DNA from: Lutraria lutraria
Lineage: Eukaryota > Mollusca > Bivalvia > Venerida > Mactridae
Length of the DNA: 64,000 nucleotides
Direction: 5' to 3'
NCBI GenBank assembly: GCA_964023205.1
Contig: OZ026839.1
Span: 12,926,386-12,990,385, forward strand
Shown: positions 11,690 to 23,649 of the stretch, one piece after another
Position numbering within the stretch: position 1 is the first letter of the stretch
Layout: the number at the start of each line of letters is the position of its first letter
Position numbers and translations under genes: made by a program
The notes under the pieces: model-generated
What the model was told of the DNA's origin: nothing
What the model saw: only the letters and a program-made list of their open reading frames with translations
Database searches by the model: none

Positions 11690-13379
11690 GATATTTATTA
11701 ACTGTATACGTTACGTCCTTAAAATCATAACACATATATTGTATCGTATACATAAAAATAAGTTCAAACTCTTTCATGTACTCAAATTAATACATCATTC
11801 AAAATGAATAAAAAAATCACAATACATGCAATATACATACATATGTAGTATATATCATGTATATCTAAAATAAGTTTGAATTCATCCAGGAACTAAAATA
11901 AGTGTACATGTATCACTCAGAATGAACAAATAAATGCAGCACTTATTCCGAAAGTAATTTAAGATATAGATTCAAACAAACTAATAAATGTACATAAAAA
12001 GTGTATAAAGATAAAAATGTTAAAGATAAAAAATTGTTCAAAACAAAGTGAACTTTGTGGAAGGAAAACAAAGATATTAACACTACGGATGTTCATATTT
12101 TGACGTAAATATTCCCAAAGTTGTACATAAAGCAACACATCAGTCAGTTACACTTATCTATGTACCACATAAGTCAAGATTTTGTACAATAAAAAGAATA
12201 TTATCACACAAGTAAGTGCACCCCAAAAAAGAACAAAACCAAATCAACCAAAAGCATTCTAAGCTGATATGTTTCAGACAAAAGTTCAGGAAACAAGTTT
12301 CAATTGATAAGTAAAACACACTGCAGTAAAATTAACTTGTTGACGTATGAGATATGCACGGTACACTTCGTTTACTGAACGTATCCCTACAAAGTATAGC
12401 ACTCCAAGCTAGATATATGTTTGGGTTTTTGTTATTTTCTTCTTAACTCTTTAAGAAATTACACCCATTTCTTAATAATTATACTAATACATACGTGTGC
12501 ATTTTAAAAAAATACTACCACAAAACAGAGAAAATAAATCATATTTAGCTCTATTGTAGTATTATTGCTACGAGTATTTACAGAGTTAAGACTGTGGTCA
12601 GACGAGTTACTTCCCTTGGCGTTAACAGAACCTTGCCAGGAGTTGTATCATAAGATATGAAAAAAAGAATTTGCAATCTAAAAATTAGCACATCCTTAAT
12701 ATGTTCAAATATATTTAATATTCCAAATATCGTTAGAGGCACATTTCCCCCAAACGCATACACGAACGAATTACAGTAAACGACCAAGTTACTTCAGCTG
12801 GCGATTAAATAACCTTCGCCAAAAGTTGTATCATATGATCACACACAAAAATGAGCATTCTACAAAGTAGAACAATTATTGATATAGAGTAAAAAATGTG
12901 TGCATGTGTTACAATAAACAATTTATTATCAAACAAGAATTAATTAATAAATCATTTCAAGTGTAGAACATACATGATATAATATATTTGGGTTGAGCAG
13001 TACACGAATATGTTTTTGAAAATCAAGTTTGATACAAAACAATGGGATCCAATAACTGGGGATAATTTTGATAGTTCGGCATTTCCATTGAGATATAACA
13101 CACGAACGTTCTTACATTATCACAAATTAATTTCGAACAAGACGTCAACTTTTAATAACTTACACCCAATGCATAATATGCAGCTTTGAAGAAATAAAAT
13201 CATTGCGTGAAGGTTTTTAATTTCGATTGAATACGGTACTTACACCAATAAATATTTCACTTCACTTAGAGTAAATTGATTTAATATTTATTTTGCCTAA
13301 ATGTTATATTATAAGCCCAAGTTCAATGACAGCTTTAGAAAGAATTATCTGGATCGTTTCAGAGAAAGCGTCACTTAAT
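11690..13379. other. 3' flank of P1
   Basis: This AT-rich stretch has no gene. It is related to the 3' flank of A2 (34470-37335). Shared landmarks are ATAACA..ATATACAT phrases, TTTCAGACAAAAGTT (near 12275 and 36310), CCAGACGAGTTACTTCC-like sequence (near 12600 and 36810) and AGTTGTATCATAAGAT. A minus-strand AATAAA signal lies at 13287-13292, about 90 bases beyond the P1 stop. At about 12170-12215 there is a single copy of a sequence that is expanded into a 40-bp minisatellite next to A2. Confidence 0.6.
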
Positions 13380-15762
13380 TTAGTCCCCTATCGCTAAACA
13401 CATCAGTAGGCGTTTAATAGTGTCAAAATTTGCCTTCATCTCATTTTCTTCATCTTCAAAGTTGTACACCATGCTCTGATGCGCACCCAACAATTCCGGT
13501 ACTTCCGACTGTTCTGTTTTTGTGGATATAAGGGTAAGAAAGTTACCATGACCCCTTTCATGAATGATGCGTTTCATCATTTCAACATTGCTCATCAATT
13601 TCCTGTCTGTCTTCTCCTTCTTTGTGTGTTCAAAATCATAAACTATCAGAATATGATTGGATTGTTTCACAATATCTTCATAAACCTCGGATATCGATTT
13701 GTCAAAGTTCACTGTATCTCGCTTGTTAAGCGTTATTTTTACGCCAAAATGTTCAAGAACTGTGAGGATTTTCTTCCCATTTTCTTCGTTGTCGGGGTCG
13801 CAAAGGATCAATATTTCGAAATTGTGTTTGCTGGTTCCCCCATCATATCCAAGGAGGTCACTTTTGTTAGCTGCAGACTTGCTAACTGTGCATTTTCTTC
13901 TACAGAAATCTAGTGCGTTGTTAATCCTTAGATGAGCACATTTTCTGTCGCCCCTTTTAAATACATCAATGGCACCTTCGATATTCACTTCTATGTACAG
14001 TTTCTTTTCAACATGACCGTGAAATGCGGGGCGGCAGGTCAAAATTCCGAGGATAATGGCGGCATTGTCAAACTCCCTACAGTTCCTATACAGTTCACTA
14101 ACTTCTATGTACATTTCCGCCTTTTCTACTTCAGAACCAACCTTAACCAAAATAGTCTGAAACACGTCTATAATATCTTTGGAAGCTTTTACCATCTTTT
14201 TCAAGAACGCAAGTTCCTTATTCATATAGTTTTGTACAGACCTTCGTTCACTCAACAGAAACGACTCCAAAGTGAGCGTAGACTTCCAACAATAACTAAG
14301 GTCAGGTAACTTGGCAACCATGCTGCATGATATTTCGACTGATTTTTTAAGATACACTTTCATGTCCTCAACGAAATTGTTAATGTATTTTCCATCATGT
14401 CTTGCCATTAGATCCTTTGAACAAAATGCTGCCTGTTCATAAACCTTCGCTAAAAGCACCAGTGAGCATCCCTCATTATTCATCAAACTTTTGAATAATT
14501 CTAAAGCCGCCTTAATTTGACCTGTTTGCCTGTACAGAAGACCTTTTTCGTAAATAGCTTCAGTATTCATGGCTAATTTAATTGCTTCGTCAATGTGATT
14601 TATGATTTCATCGACTTTCTCTTTGTAAGACGATAAATCAATATGATTTCGGACAATTAGTCAATTTTTGTACAACATTATAGTTTCTGGAGTGGCAACC
14701 TTTGCAGAATTCTTGATCGGGGAGTGCTGACGCCCCCGTATTATATTCGGCAAAACGTCCGGAGCGAACTGTTGTTTCTAAATCGATTTTAGGTGCTACA
14801 GCCAGATTATGATGACTGAAGGATGACGGTTTAACCGAATTAGCTTTCTCTAAAAGCTCGATAGACTTGGATATATTCTTTGTTTTGTAGTGCCTTCCAC
14901 AGCGCCCAATAACAAAGGTGTCATCTTGTTGAAGTTCCAGCGCTTTCTCAAAATACTCATCTGTTGACATATGAAGATCCTGATCCCTGGGTAAAAGCTC
15001 TCGTACTTGTCTGGGAAATAAGTCTGTCTTTCTTTCGATGTTTTCCATGACCGTTCCAAGTAAAATATATGCTCTGGGTATTAATGGGTTGGATTCTTCA
15101 CTCATCTTAATGATATCTCTGGATAATTCACAGACACAAATGTAATCGTTTTTATCAACTTCAAGATCAGAAATATTACAAACATTGGATGTTTTAAGTA
15201 AACGAGACTTTGCGAGTGCGCATCCAAATGACCAAAGACAAATAGCTTTATTAAGATCATCTGTTGACTCTGCGCCATTTTGTTTACTTTTGGCTACTGA
15301 CAAAACCTGAAGGTACTTCTCGGAGGCTTTATTATAGAATATGCTGCCAAATCTGGCATATGTATAAGCAATTTCTGCATCTGCTACCATCTTTTTAAAT
15401 GTTTCATTATGCGCATCGACAAGGCTTTGGCACAACGTCTTGATCTCTATGAACTTTTGGTCAGTTTTGAACAAAAACCAACCCCGATTACACATACCGA
15501 TAATGTTACCTGGATATTCTTTCAAAGACTGTTTATTATAATAGAAAGCATCGTCCACGTGTCCAGTCAAAAAGCTGAGAAAGGATAATAAGTTGTATGC
15601 CCTGCATCTTTCAATCCTAGTACAGAAATATCCCATTTCCCCATTCAAATCATCAATTTTCAATTCAAAAAAATGCTTAGTTAATTTGTTGATGTCTTGA
15701 CAGACTACAAATGAAGAGAGAAACTTATCTAATTCGTTTCTTTGTTGAGCGTCTGACTCCAT
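13380..15762 (-). pseudogene. Frameshifted IFIT-like TPR/TIR-like gene (P1)
   Basis: This is a full-length relative of A1/A2 in two frames. The 5' part is 14638-15762 and the 3' part runs from about 14640 down to 13380. The break is an 8-bp deletion near 14645: the fragments at 47.7 and 49.6 kb have AGGATTTC between ATATGA and TTTCGG, and P1 lacks it. After the break the frame ends quickly with NCPKSY. The rest is well preserved, including IIGMCNRGWFLFKT, AEIAYTYARFG and the TIR-like strands FEILILCDPDN and HILIVYDFEH, so inactivation looks recent. It could be intact in other haplotypes, and a sequencing error cannot be excluded from this window alone. The two halves are likely not translated as one protein. 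Confidence 0.85.
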
Positions 15763-15797
15763 ATTGAGTGTTCAATCACTGGAAGTCACTATGTACA

Positions 15798-15815
15798 TAA
15801 TATATAGATGCAAAT
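15798..15815 (-). promoter_or_regulatory. TATA-like box and octamer upstream of P1
   Basis: On the minus strand, TATATATTA (15798-15806) lies about 36-44 bases upstream of the P1 ATG. It directly adjoins ATTTGCAT (15808-15815), an octamer sequence bound by POU factors in other animals. A1 and A2 lack both in this form. Positional inference only. Confidence 0.3.
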
Positions 15816-16419
15816 ACATGTAGTAGGTTTTCGTTAGTGAATTATGTTGTCATTATCGACATGAATACATCTGACAGATTCCTTTTTTAATATCGGGGCA
15901 ATGTTATCCATGAGCTTCTGTGGTAGTCAAGAAGGCTTGATTGTGTTCAATCTGTCAAAAGAAATCAATCGGGTTGTATGTTAAAACTGAAAACAAAGGG
16001 ACCATGATGGCTAAAGCAAAAAGGAGAAATGCTTCAAGAAAAAAAGTTAAAAATAATTTGGCATCGGTGAAAGTGCGAATTGTTTATATAGTCATGGCCG
16101 TGTACAATTAAGAAGTTCCGATATTAAAATATAAAATCTTAATGCTGATTTCGCTAATATTTTTTGCCGTTAAATAATTCTTGTTAGGACGTATTGGTCA
16201 ATAACAAATATCTTAGTTGATTTGTTTTGATAATTTTACGGCACTATTTTCTTAAGAGTATTGCTAAAATAAAGAACGGATCGCCAGAAGTTGACATTTT
16301 TAGTTTAAATATATGCGATTGATAAGACTTGTAATGCGTGTTCATATTTTACTGAATTTGCAAAACTCATCAGCTGAAGAGATTTAAATTCAATGAAATA
16401 TAGACACTCGTGTAAGATC

Positions 16420-17570
16420 GCCTATGTAAATTGACTAATAAGTCAGTTATTTGTCTAGTAAGTATCAATGAAAATATATTTTACTTACTCATTTTCCAAC
16501 GTTGTGAGAGAAAGACCAAATCCAAAGTAGTTTACATCGGAACATTTATTAAAAATGTCGTTCGGCTATTTTCTGAAAATACTAGCTGCGCAATAAAACT
16601 ACAAAAGCATGCCAAAATATTCCATGTAGGCTACAGATTAGATTACATTGTCAAGTGATTGTCACATAGTCTGGTTATACAATCCACCCTTATTGTATTA
16701 TTTATTGTATATTGGCTTTGTTTTACCTGATATTACTTAATGTTTAAAAGGCAACGGAAGACTATGTATGGTTCCCTGTCCAATATGCCTTCGATTTTTA
16801 TCACGTAGTGTCAGGGACAGGTAATCTAGAATACGGAAAGCTGTGGATCATACTGTCACATGACGAGAGGGGCAATAGGGCGTATATTAAGATAAACATC
16901 ATTCAAGATTTATTAGCAACACATTTTTCGTACATTGTTAGGGTGCATAAAAACTTGCGGAAGTTAGGATGTTACTTATAAATTTATAGACCATCAATTA
17001 GGAAGCAAGCCAAATTAAGAAGTCATGATTATTCTTTCAGAAACTAAAGTCGCTCATAGTTTTCTAATTACAGAAGGGTATTTCTTAAAGTTAAACTTTG
17101 TAATAGAATCCGGCCGAATATCTAAACCGATATTTTATCCAAACGGCATACGACAAGAATAAGGTATATCAAGTGTTAAGTAAGGTAATTTTGACGCAAC
17201 AAGAGGTGTCTTCCGTGTTGAGGCTGAGATCGGAGAATCAACAAATTCTCCCCCTGATACTACTGTGCGCTTTCCAAATGTTGTATCACGAGACTGAGAA
17301 AGAAATCCAATTTTTTAAGAAGTGATATTCCTAAATTATTCATATGGTTCAAAGTTCATCGGAAGCAAAGATTCCCACTTTTATAGACAAAGGACGAATC
17401 ATTCCGTTCCAACTTAACAATTCATGCGCCGCAAAGGGTTTCATGTACTTAGCCCATCCGCTAAGCTCAACGAGGGAGCGTTTGGAGTTAAAACGTAGGA
17501 ATTCTGTGTTATCATCTTCAACCGTAAGTCAAAATGTCGCGGTAAATTTACTGGTGGAGACTCCATGAAC
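16420..17570 (+). pseudogene. Decayed plus-strand gene with TIR-like segment
   Basis: This lies divergently upstream of P1. At 16757-16984 a plus-strand frame reads, in order, EDYVWFPAQYAF, LEYGKLWVILSHDERGN, YIKINIIQDLLA, FSFIVRVHKNLRKLGCY and a stop. This order fits a TIR domain from helix A through strand B, the BB loop, helix B and strand C to the N-L-x-x-x-G-C motif, although the usual RDxxPG is degraded to HDERGN. Further on, 17344-17500 reads IPTFIDKGRIIPFQLNNSC, like the last TIR strand (RLIPI-type). Stops and frame changes lie between the two parts. The TIR assignment is by eye. An unrelated fold is possible. Confidence 0.4.
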
Positions 17571-18780
17571 TGTGGTTAGGTTAACAGAGTCCGTATGTAT
17601 ATAACTGCGATAACATTCCAGAATCGTAAGGGCAACATGTTGAGCCCCCTTTGTCAAGAGACAAAAAAGTTGTATAAAATGATCAAATGGTTGTTTTGGA
17701 CCAACCTGTGAAATTCAAGATTAATGTGTGACCTCGACCTTTGAGGTACACACACGCATCTTAGATGTGACAGACCGTCTCATCATAGTGAACATCTCCC
17801 ATCTAATGACTGTGACAGACGGACGGATGGACAGACTCACACACACCGAACAAACCGCAATTGTTGCGACTCATCGAGCTCACTACAAGCGGGCTTGACA
17901 AACATCGGTGTAAACTAAAAGCTTACTAAACATTCTCAACAAATCAATATAGAATGAACTTTATTCACTGAAAGTATTATTCACAAACAAACAACACAAA
18001 TTTCATTCAATTCTAAAATTGTGTGAGACTATTTTTAATAATTTGATTATTGATTAAAATGGTTGAAAATGAAATGATAAGCTCATGATTGAAAGAAAAT
18101 CAAAATATCCTTAAAGCTTCATGTTGCTTCTTTTGTATGGTTGAAAGTGTAGCATTCAATATTAATGTTTGTCTCTCAAAATTCATGAAAATTAAAATTA
18201 AGCTAACTTCAGTTATCAATGTTAAAATAAGCACGTTTAAAACTATAACACACAATGTAAGCAGAAATTAAAGTTAAGTTAAGTAATCCAGTTTATGAAC
18301 TAATTGTTGGCTCAATCGTTAGGGACAGCATGTTCATGAATTAAAATAACTCTAAGTCATCAATTCGACCTATATTGTATTGTTTGTACATGTTTACTTG
18401 ACGATGACCTGTAATGTTTAAGTCTAAAAGAAGTATCTGTTCTGAATGAAATTTAAAAATAAACATCAAAATTTTATGTCTAGAGAATCTTACAGGTATG
18501 TGTAGTCAATATTTATTGACTTTTTAAACGAGTCGTTTTAAAATGATAAAAACAAGGGTTTGTCGAGTTTTAATCGTTAATAGATATCGACCTCAATGCA
18601 AATGACTAAGAATGATAGATTCTGTTTATGACATAACGCAAAAACAGTTGATACCTTTCAAAATTCTCTCTTTATGTAAAAAACTAATTAGTGAATGATG
18701 TGTTGCAAGGTAAACTCAATCTGAAGTAGTATCGCCATATTGTTTTTATTTTTGACAATGCATATGAATATGTGATTAAG
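17571..18780. other. Intergenic, repeat-like, no gene seen
   Basis: The part at 17640-17880 contains GACGGACGGATGGACAGAC and GTGACCTCGACCTTTGAGG phrases typical of interspersed elements. The rest is AT-rich with no supported ORF. The whole stretch is matched at 55870-57000 with small indels. Confidence 0.4.
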
Positions 18781-19740
18781 TCTAATTTGCATAAATAAAT
18801 CACTAGTAGTGGTTCACAGGAAATAATACATGGGTTAAAACCTCGTACAGCCCGTTCGTCAAGTAAATATTATTTAAGCAGCGTCGTATCCCGTATTAAA
18901 ATAGATCAAAACAATGTTTTACCGTTTTTTGAACTATTTATAAAGCATCGACACATCATTGCTAAATATGGCACAAATCGCAAAAATATACAAACAAACT
19001 ATAACAAGAAAAACTAATGTTTTTTGTATGAAGTTGCTTTTTTCAAAAAGGATATTGACTGTATATTTTATTCAATCCTACATTAAGGAGAGCATAAAAT
19101 ATTTACATAATATGAGTAATACACATTATAATGACAATCATGAGTATTTGACAAATGAAAAAATGCATGCATATAATTCACATGGTAATATCATACCCTA
19201 CATCAATCAAATAGAATCAACCCTAAATGTTAACCAATTAACCATAAATCTGAGCACTATCATACAACCACATTGAACTTCAAATAGCCACACAACAACT
19301 TATCTAGGCAATGCCTTCATGATTTACGTACCTGTCAACTATTAATAGATTCAGTCATCACCATTAGCCAATCAAATGGCCAGGATTAGCCAAACTAGCA
19401 ATACACTATACTATATCCTCGCAAACAACTACAGTAAACTAATACTCATAAGTATAATTCGTCTAGAAAATACACAATGCATCAAACAAATCAATATTTT
19501 ATACAACAATAAGGACTCGTTTAGCGACATAACAATTAATAAGAGCACCGCCAGCGGTCCAGATGCTCGTCTGATCAACGCCTGAGCACTGAGATATATC
19601 CATCTATTAAGTGTCATGTTGATTGCTACCTCTTATAGTTTCTGAGTTATGAGCTGCATTGAAGTTATGCACGATACAGACGCCGCAGTGATCACAATAG
19701 CTCGACTTTTTCTACGAAAACAGTCGAGCTAAAATTATCT
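18780..19740. repeat. Dispersed element, copy 1, with terminal hairpin
   Basis: Landmarks are CACTAGTAGTGGTTCACAGG, GCTAAATATGGCACAAATCG, GTATGAAGTTGCTTTTTTCA and AGTTTCTGAGTTATGAGCTG. It ends with a perfect 9-bp hairpin, AGCTCGACT (19699-19707) against AGTCGAGCT (19722-19730), followed by AAA. A divergent copy with the two halves in swapped order is at 28530-29560, and a close copy is at 57000-58010. It was probably carried by the block duplication. No credible ORF, although several short frames are open. Confidence 0.6.
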
Positions 19741-21282
19741 TTTTATTTCAGACAGACTTATGTTTTAGCATTCGGATGAATTAGAAGAAATCTTGTACAC
19801 GGCACTAAGACAAGTATATGAGAGTTGCATTATTAATGCACCACACGCAGTGATCGGTTCGACATTTAAACCATTTAAACGTACATGTATTGTCAACTCA
19901 AGTCTAGTAAAAACATTTGACATAATGATAAAACATGGTTGTCGTCAAATAAACAAACTGACAGTAAACATATCAACGTATAAGTTGTACTGAAAAGCAT
20001 GAGTACACATGTTCAGTACAACCTATCCAAAGCGGCCCTCTCTTGAGCAACAACCTCTCTTCAACGTAGCATATTCATTCCTACTGCATGATTTAGCTAT
20101 TAATTTAACCTCTCCAGAGCAACAACCTATCAACAAAATACATAGTTTGCTACTCCTCCCAAATAGTGTTACTTTGTGAAGGCTCCACTGTATTATGTAA
20201 AGATATACACGATGATCACAGTTTTGTTTCGTAAGGTACTTATTCCAACAGTCTGTTTTTCAATCATCAGTTATATAACAGTGTTCATAAAGTCTCCAGT
20301 TCCTCGCCTCGTTTCTAATGGACGTTGCTCTGTGTAGTTATATCACTCAAAATCTCCTAGCTTGTTGTGTTATTTCCTGAAAGCACAGTCAAATGTTATA
20401 CTAGTATAATGCATTTCAATACCAACAAAGTGTCAAGGAAAATTGAGACTTGAAAACTTGGTATCATTGTTCGCCTATCGCCTCCAAAACCAAGAGCGCT
20501 CAAAATGATAAAACACCAGGCATTTCAGAGCCAAACAATAAGACAGTCTTGTTGCCTTAAAGAAGTGTTTATTCTATACGTACACGCTCTAGGAGTGACA
20601 GAAAGTTTCGGTCACTAATGAGTTCCTAATTGTTACTTTTGTCCAGGGAAAACAAACATTACATGATTGTGACCTATTAACAAGTTAAATGCTAAAAAAT
20701 GTCATTTTGAAAAAAAATCATTAGCAATAAAGGATCCATAACTATCCCGCATGAATGCATACATGTTTTTATTTTATTCACAATTACTTGTGAAACGATA
20801 AAGTTCCACAATGTACTGTACTGGCTGTGAATATTTATTACAATTTTAGGATGTCCGTTTTATAATTTCAAGAACCAATATGTTACATGTATTATTATTT
20901 TACATGGCCTACCTTGAATACATGTCATACCATCATGGACTTTAATATCCGATGAAAGAATGACAATAGTATTAAATAAATGGATATCGATAAACAAATA
21001 TAATTAGGTATTTAGATTACTTGTGCATTGAAGGTTTGATCTATTTACAGCCACATTTTATGTACAAGTTTATGTTTCGTACTTTTAAAGTATGCAACCA
21101 CTTGCTCTTCATTATATTTCTTTAAATATATATAATATCAATTGTCGCCTATTTAGCTCTATCTATTTGACGACAAACATAATAAATTAATTTCAATTTA
21201 CGTCAATATATATTTTGACTTGGCCTGATTTTATGTCATTTGGTAATCGTACAATGGAAAAATAACTGTATAAATATTTCAC
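19741..21282. other. 3' flank of B1, no gene seen
   Basis: This AT-rich stretch is colinear with 58011-60386 of block 2 apart from an 0.8-kb insertion there. Identity by eye is about 95% at 20220-20480 and lower nearer B1. No ORF longer than chance. Confidence 0.5.
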
Positions 21283-23649
21283 TTACATTTCTGTGTCTCC
21301 CATTGCAAGACGAACTAGCAAAGTCTGAATGAAGCTATAATCAACTTCTTTTTCATCTTCAGTATCAAAGTTGTAACTAACAGTATTAGGTAAGGTTGTA
21401 GGTATATCTGACTGCTTTGTTTTGGTGGAGACGAGTGTTAAGAAATTACCATGACCCCTTTCAGAAACAATCTTTTTAGTCATTTCAAAATTCCACATCA
21501 ATTGGCTATCGTTGCATTTAGAGTCATGTTCAAAGTCGTAGATTATAAGGAAGTGGTTAGATTGTTTCACATTTTTTTCAAGTATTTGATTTTCTGACTT
21601 TCCAAATTCTATAATGTCGAGTGTGTTAAGAGTCGCTGTTACACCTAGCGTGGTGAGTTTTTTATGTATTTCCATTCCGTTGTCTTCATATCCAGGGTCG
21701 CAGAGAATACATACTCTGAAAACTGTTTTGCCAATTCCTTCTCCGGGTCCTTTGCGATCTTCATAAGACCGTGCAGACAGTCTTTTGGTATAGTTCTCTC
21801 GACAAAATTCGAATGCATTGTCAAATCTAAATCGGGCTACTTCTTTATCGCCATCGTAATACGCATCCATCGCAGCCTCTACATTACCCTGTATATATAC
21901 ATATATTTTCTTTTTAACACAATCTGTCCACAAAGGAAGGCACTTCAATATTTCCAATGCAACACCCGCATCATCAAATTTCTCCATTTTCCAATAATGT
22001 TCAATAATTTCTTGATATATCTCTGCTCTTTCTCCTTCCGTAGAAGCCATTTTTAGAAGATTAGAAAGTACGTCTACAGCATCTCCATATGCTTTGATTT
22101 TTTTGTATAAGAATGAAAGGTCTTTCAAAGTCTGTTTAGTCTGGGCTTTCCCCAAAAGCAAAGATTGCAGCGTTGGTGCGGACTCCCAATAGTAAGCAAG
22201 CTCGGGTATCTTAGAAACTATGTTGCAGGAAATTTCGAGTGATTTTTTAAAATACATGTTCATGTCCTCTTCGAGCTCTTCGGTATTTTCTGAAATTGTA
22301 CTCTTTAATGTATCTTGTAAGCAAAATCCTAATTGTTCATATACATTTGCCCGAAGCACAATAGATACTCCTTCAGCTGTCAGCAAGCTTTTGAATGTTT
22401 TAAGAGCTAGTTCGATTTGATTAGTTTGTCGATAGATGAATCCTTTATCGTACGTTGCCTCAGTGTTAATAGCCAATTCATTCGCAGCATCAATGTTTTT
22501 AATTATTTCCTCGACTGATTCTCCATGTTCACCCAAATCAATGTACTGAAATACTTTGGGACTTTTTATCCAGGTTTTGTTTGACAATTCATCATTTGCC
22601 TTTTGTTCTGTATCAGATTCATTTCGATTTTCAGGTATTGTATTCTTGCAATTTACGACCGAGGCAATTTTATTATCTAACTGAATCTTCAAAACTGATG
22701 CCAAATGATGATGGCTAAAGGACGTAGGTCGGATTTTAATGGTCTCCCTAAAAAGAGAGATGGACTTATCTACATTTTGGCTAGATTCGAAGTATCTACC
22801 ACATCGATCTAGTACAATAGTATCGTCATCTTGCAGTTCAAAGGCTTTCTCAAAATACTCATCTGCTGTCATGTGAAGATCAGGGTCATCGGGCAGAATA
22901 TCTTTAACTTGGACTGAACGTAAATTGCCTTTTGATTTGATATCGTCCATAATCTGACCGAGTAAAACATACGCTCTCGGTTTATAGAATTTACAAGTAT
23001 CTGATTGTCCACCGGTCTTGAATATGTTTCTGCATAATTCACAAACAGATGCACAATGTTCTTCTGTAACTTCAAGGTCGGATTCATTGCAAACATTGAG
23101 CATTTTGAAAAGACGTGACTGAGCAAGTGCACATCCAAATGACCATGTACAAATATTATCCTCAATATTCAGACCAGCAGCTTCGGACAAAACCTCATGA
23201 TAAATCTTATACGCCTTTTTGTAAAACTGAATTCCCAATCGTGCATAGGTATACGCAATTTCAGCTTTTGCCTCGATCTTTTTTAAGGAATTGCTTTCTG
23301 TGGCAACAAGTTTTTTACATATCTTTCTGATCTCAGCATAATTTTCTTCGGTTTTCAACAAAATCCAACCACGATTACACAGACCTATGATATTACCTGG
23401 GCACAGGTACAGGGACTTTTGGTTATATTCTAAAGCACTGTCTGAGTCCTTGGTAAAGAATTTCAAAAATGATATTAAGTTATACGCCCGACATTTTTCC
23501 ATCTGACTTTTAAGATTGTCTAATTCTTCAATGAAGTCTTTTATTTTCAACTCAATGAAACGCTTATCTAAGTTGGTTATCTCGCTAGCCACTGAAAAAG
23601 ACTTCAAGTATTTAAGTAATTTGTCCTCCAATTCTTTTTCTGCTTCCAT
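21283..23649 (-). CDS. IFIT-like TPR protein with C-terminal TIR-like domain (copy B1)
   Basis: This is one intronless frame of 788 codons in a distinct subfamily, sharing all landmarks with the A genes. TPR-region motifs are IIGLCNRGWILLKT (87-100), AEIAYTYARLG (129-139), PRAYVLLG (224-231), EYFEKAFELQDDD (264-276) and ATYDKGFIYRQTNQ (398-411). The TIR-like domain starts at FRVCILCDP (644-652), continues with ATLNTLD and HFLIIYD (699-705), and has Glu722 in the helix reading LMWNFEMTKK, then FLTLVST and VSYNF. The linker at 325-360 is variable: it has 11 residues that B2 lacks. The ATG is shared with B2, and both have GACACTCATC just before it. At the stop codon the minus strand reads ATGTAAGTG, which contains a splice-donor-like GTAAGT, so an alternative 3' exon is conceivable. 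Cytosolic immune function is an inference from architecture. Confidence 0.9.
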   Translation of the reverse strand: MEAEKELEDKLLKYLKSFSVASEITNLDKRFIELKIKDFIEELDNLKSQMEKCRAYNLISFLKFFTKDSDSALEYNQKSLYLCPGNIIGLCNRGWILLKTEENYAEIRKICKKLVATESNSLKKIEAKAEIAYTYARLGIQFYKKAYKIYHEVLSEAAGLNIEDNICTWSFGCALAQSRLFKMLNVCNESDLEVTEEHCASVCELCRNIFKTGGQSDTCKFYKPRAYVLLGQIMDDIKSKGNLRSVQVKDILPDDPDLHMTADEYFEKAFELQDDDTIVLDRCGRYFESSQNVDKSISLFRETIKIRPTSFSHHHLASVLKIQLDNKIASVVNCKNTIPENRNESDTEQKANDELSNKTWIKSPKVFQYIDLGEHGESVEEIIKNIDAANELAINTEATYDKGFIYRQTNQIELALKTFKSLLTAEGVSIVLRANVYEQLGFCLQDTLKSTISENTEELEEDMNMYFKKSLEISCNIVSKIPELAYYWESAPTLQSLLLGKAQTKQTLKDLSFLYKKIKAYGDAVDVLSNLLKMASTEGERAEIYQEIIEHYWKMEKFDDAGVALEILKCLPLWTDCVKKKIYVYIQGNVEAAMDAYYDGDKEVARFRFDNAFEFCRENYTKRLSARSYEDRKGPGEGIGKTVFRVCILCDPGYEDNGMEIHKKLTTLGVTATLNTLDIIEFGKSENQILEKNVKQSNHFLIIYDFEHDSKCNDSQLMWNFEMTKKIVSERGHGNFLTLVSTKTKQSDIPTTLPNTVSYNFDTEDEKEVDYSFIQTLLVRLAMGDTEM

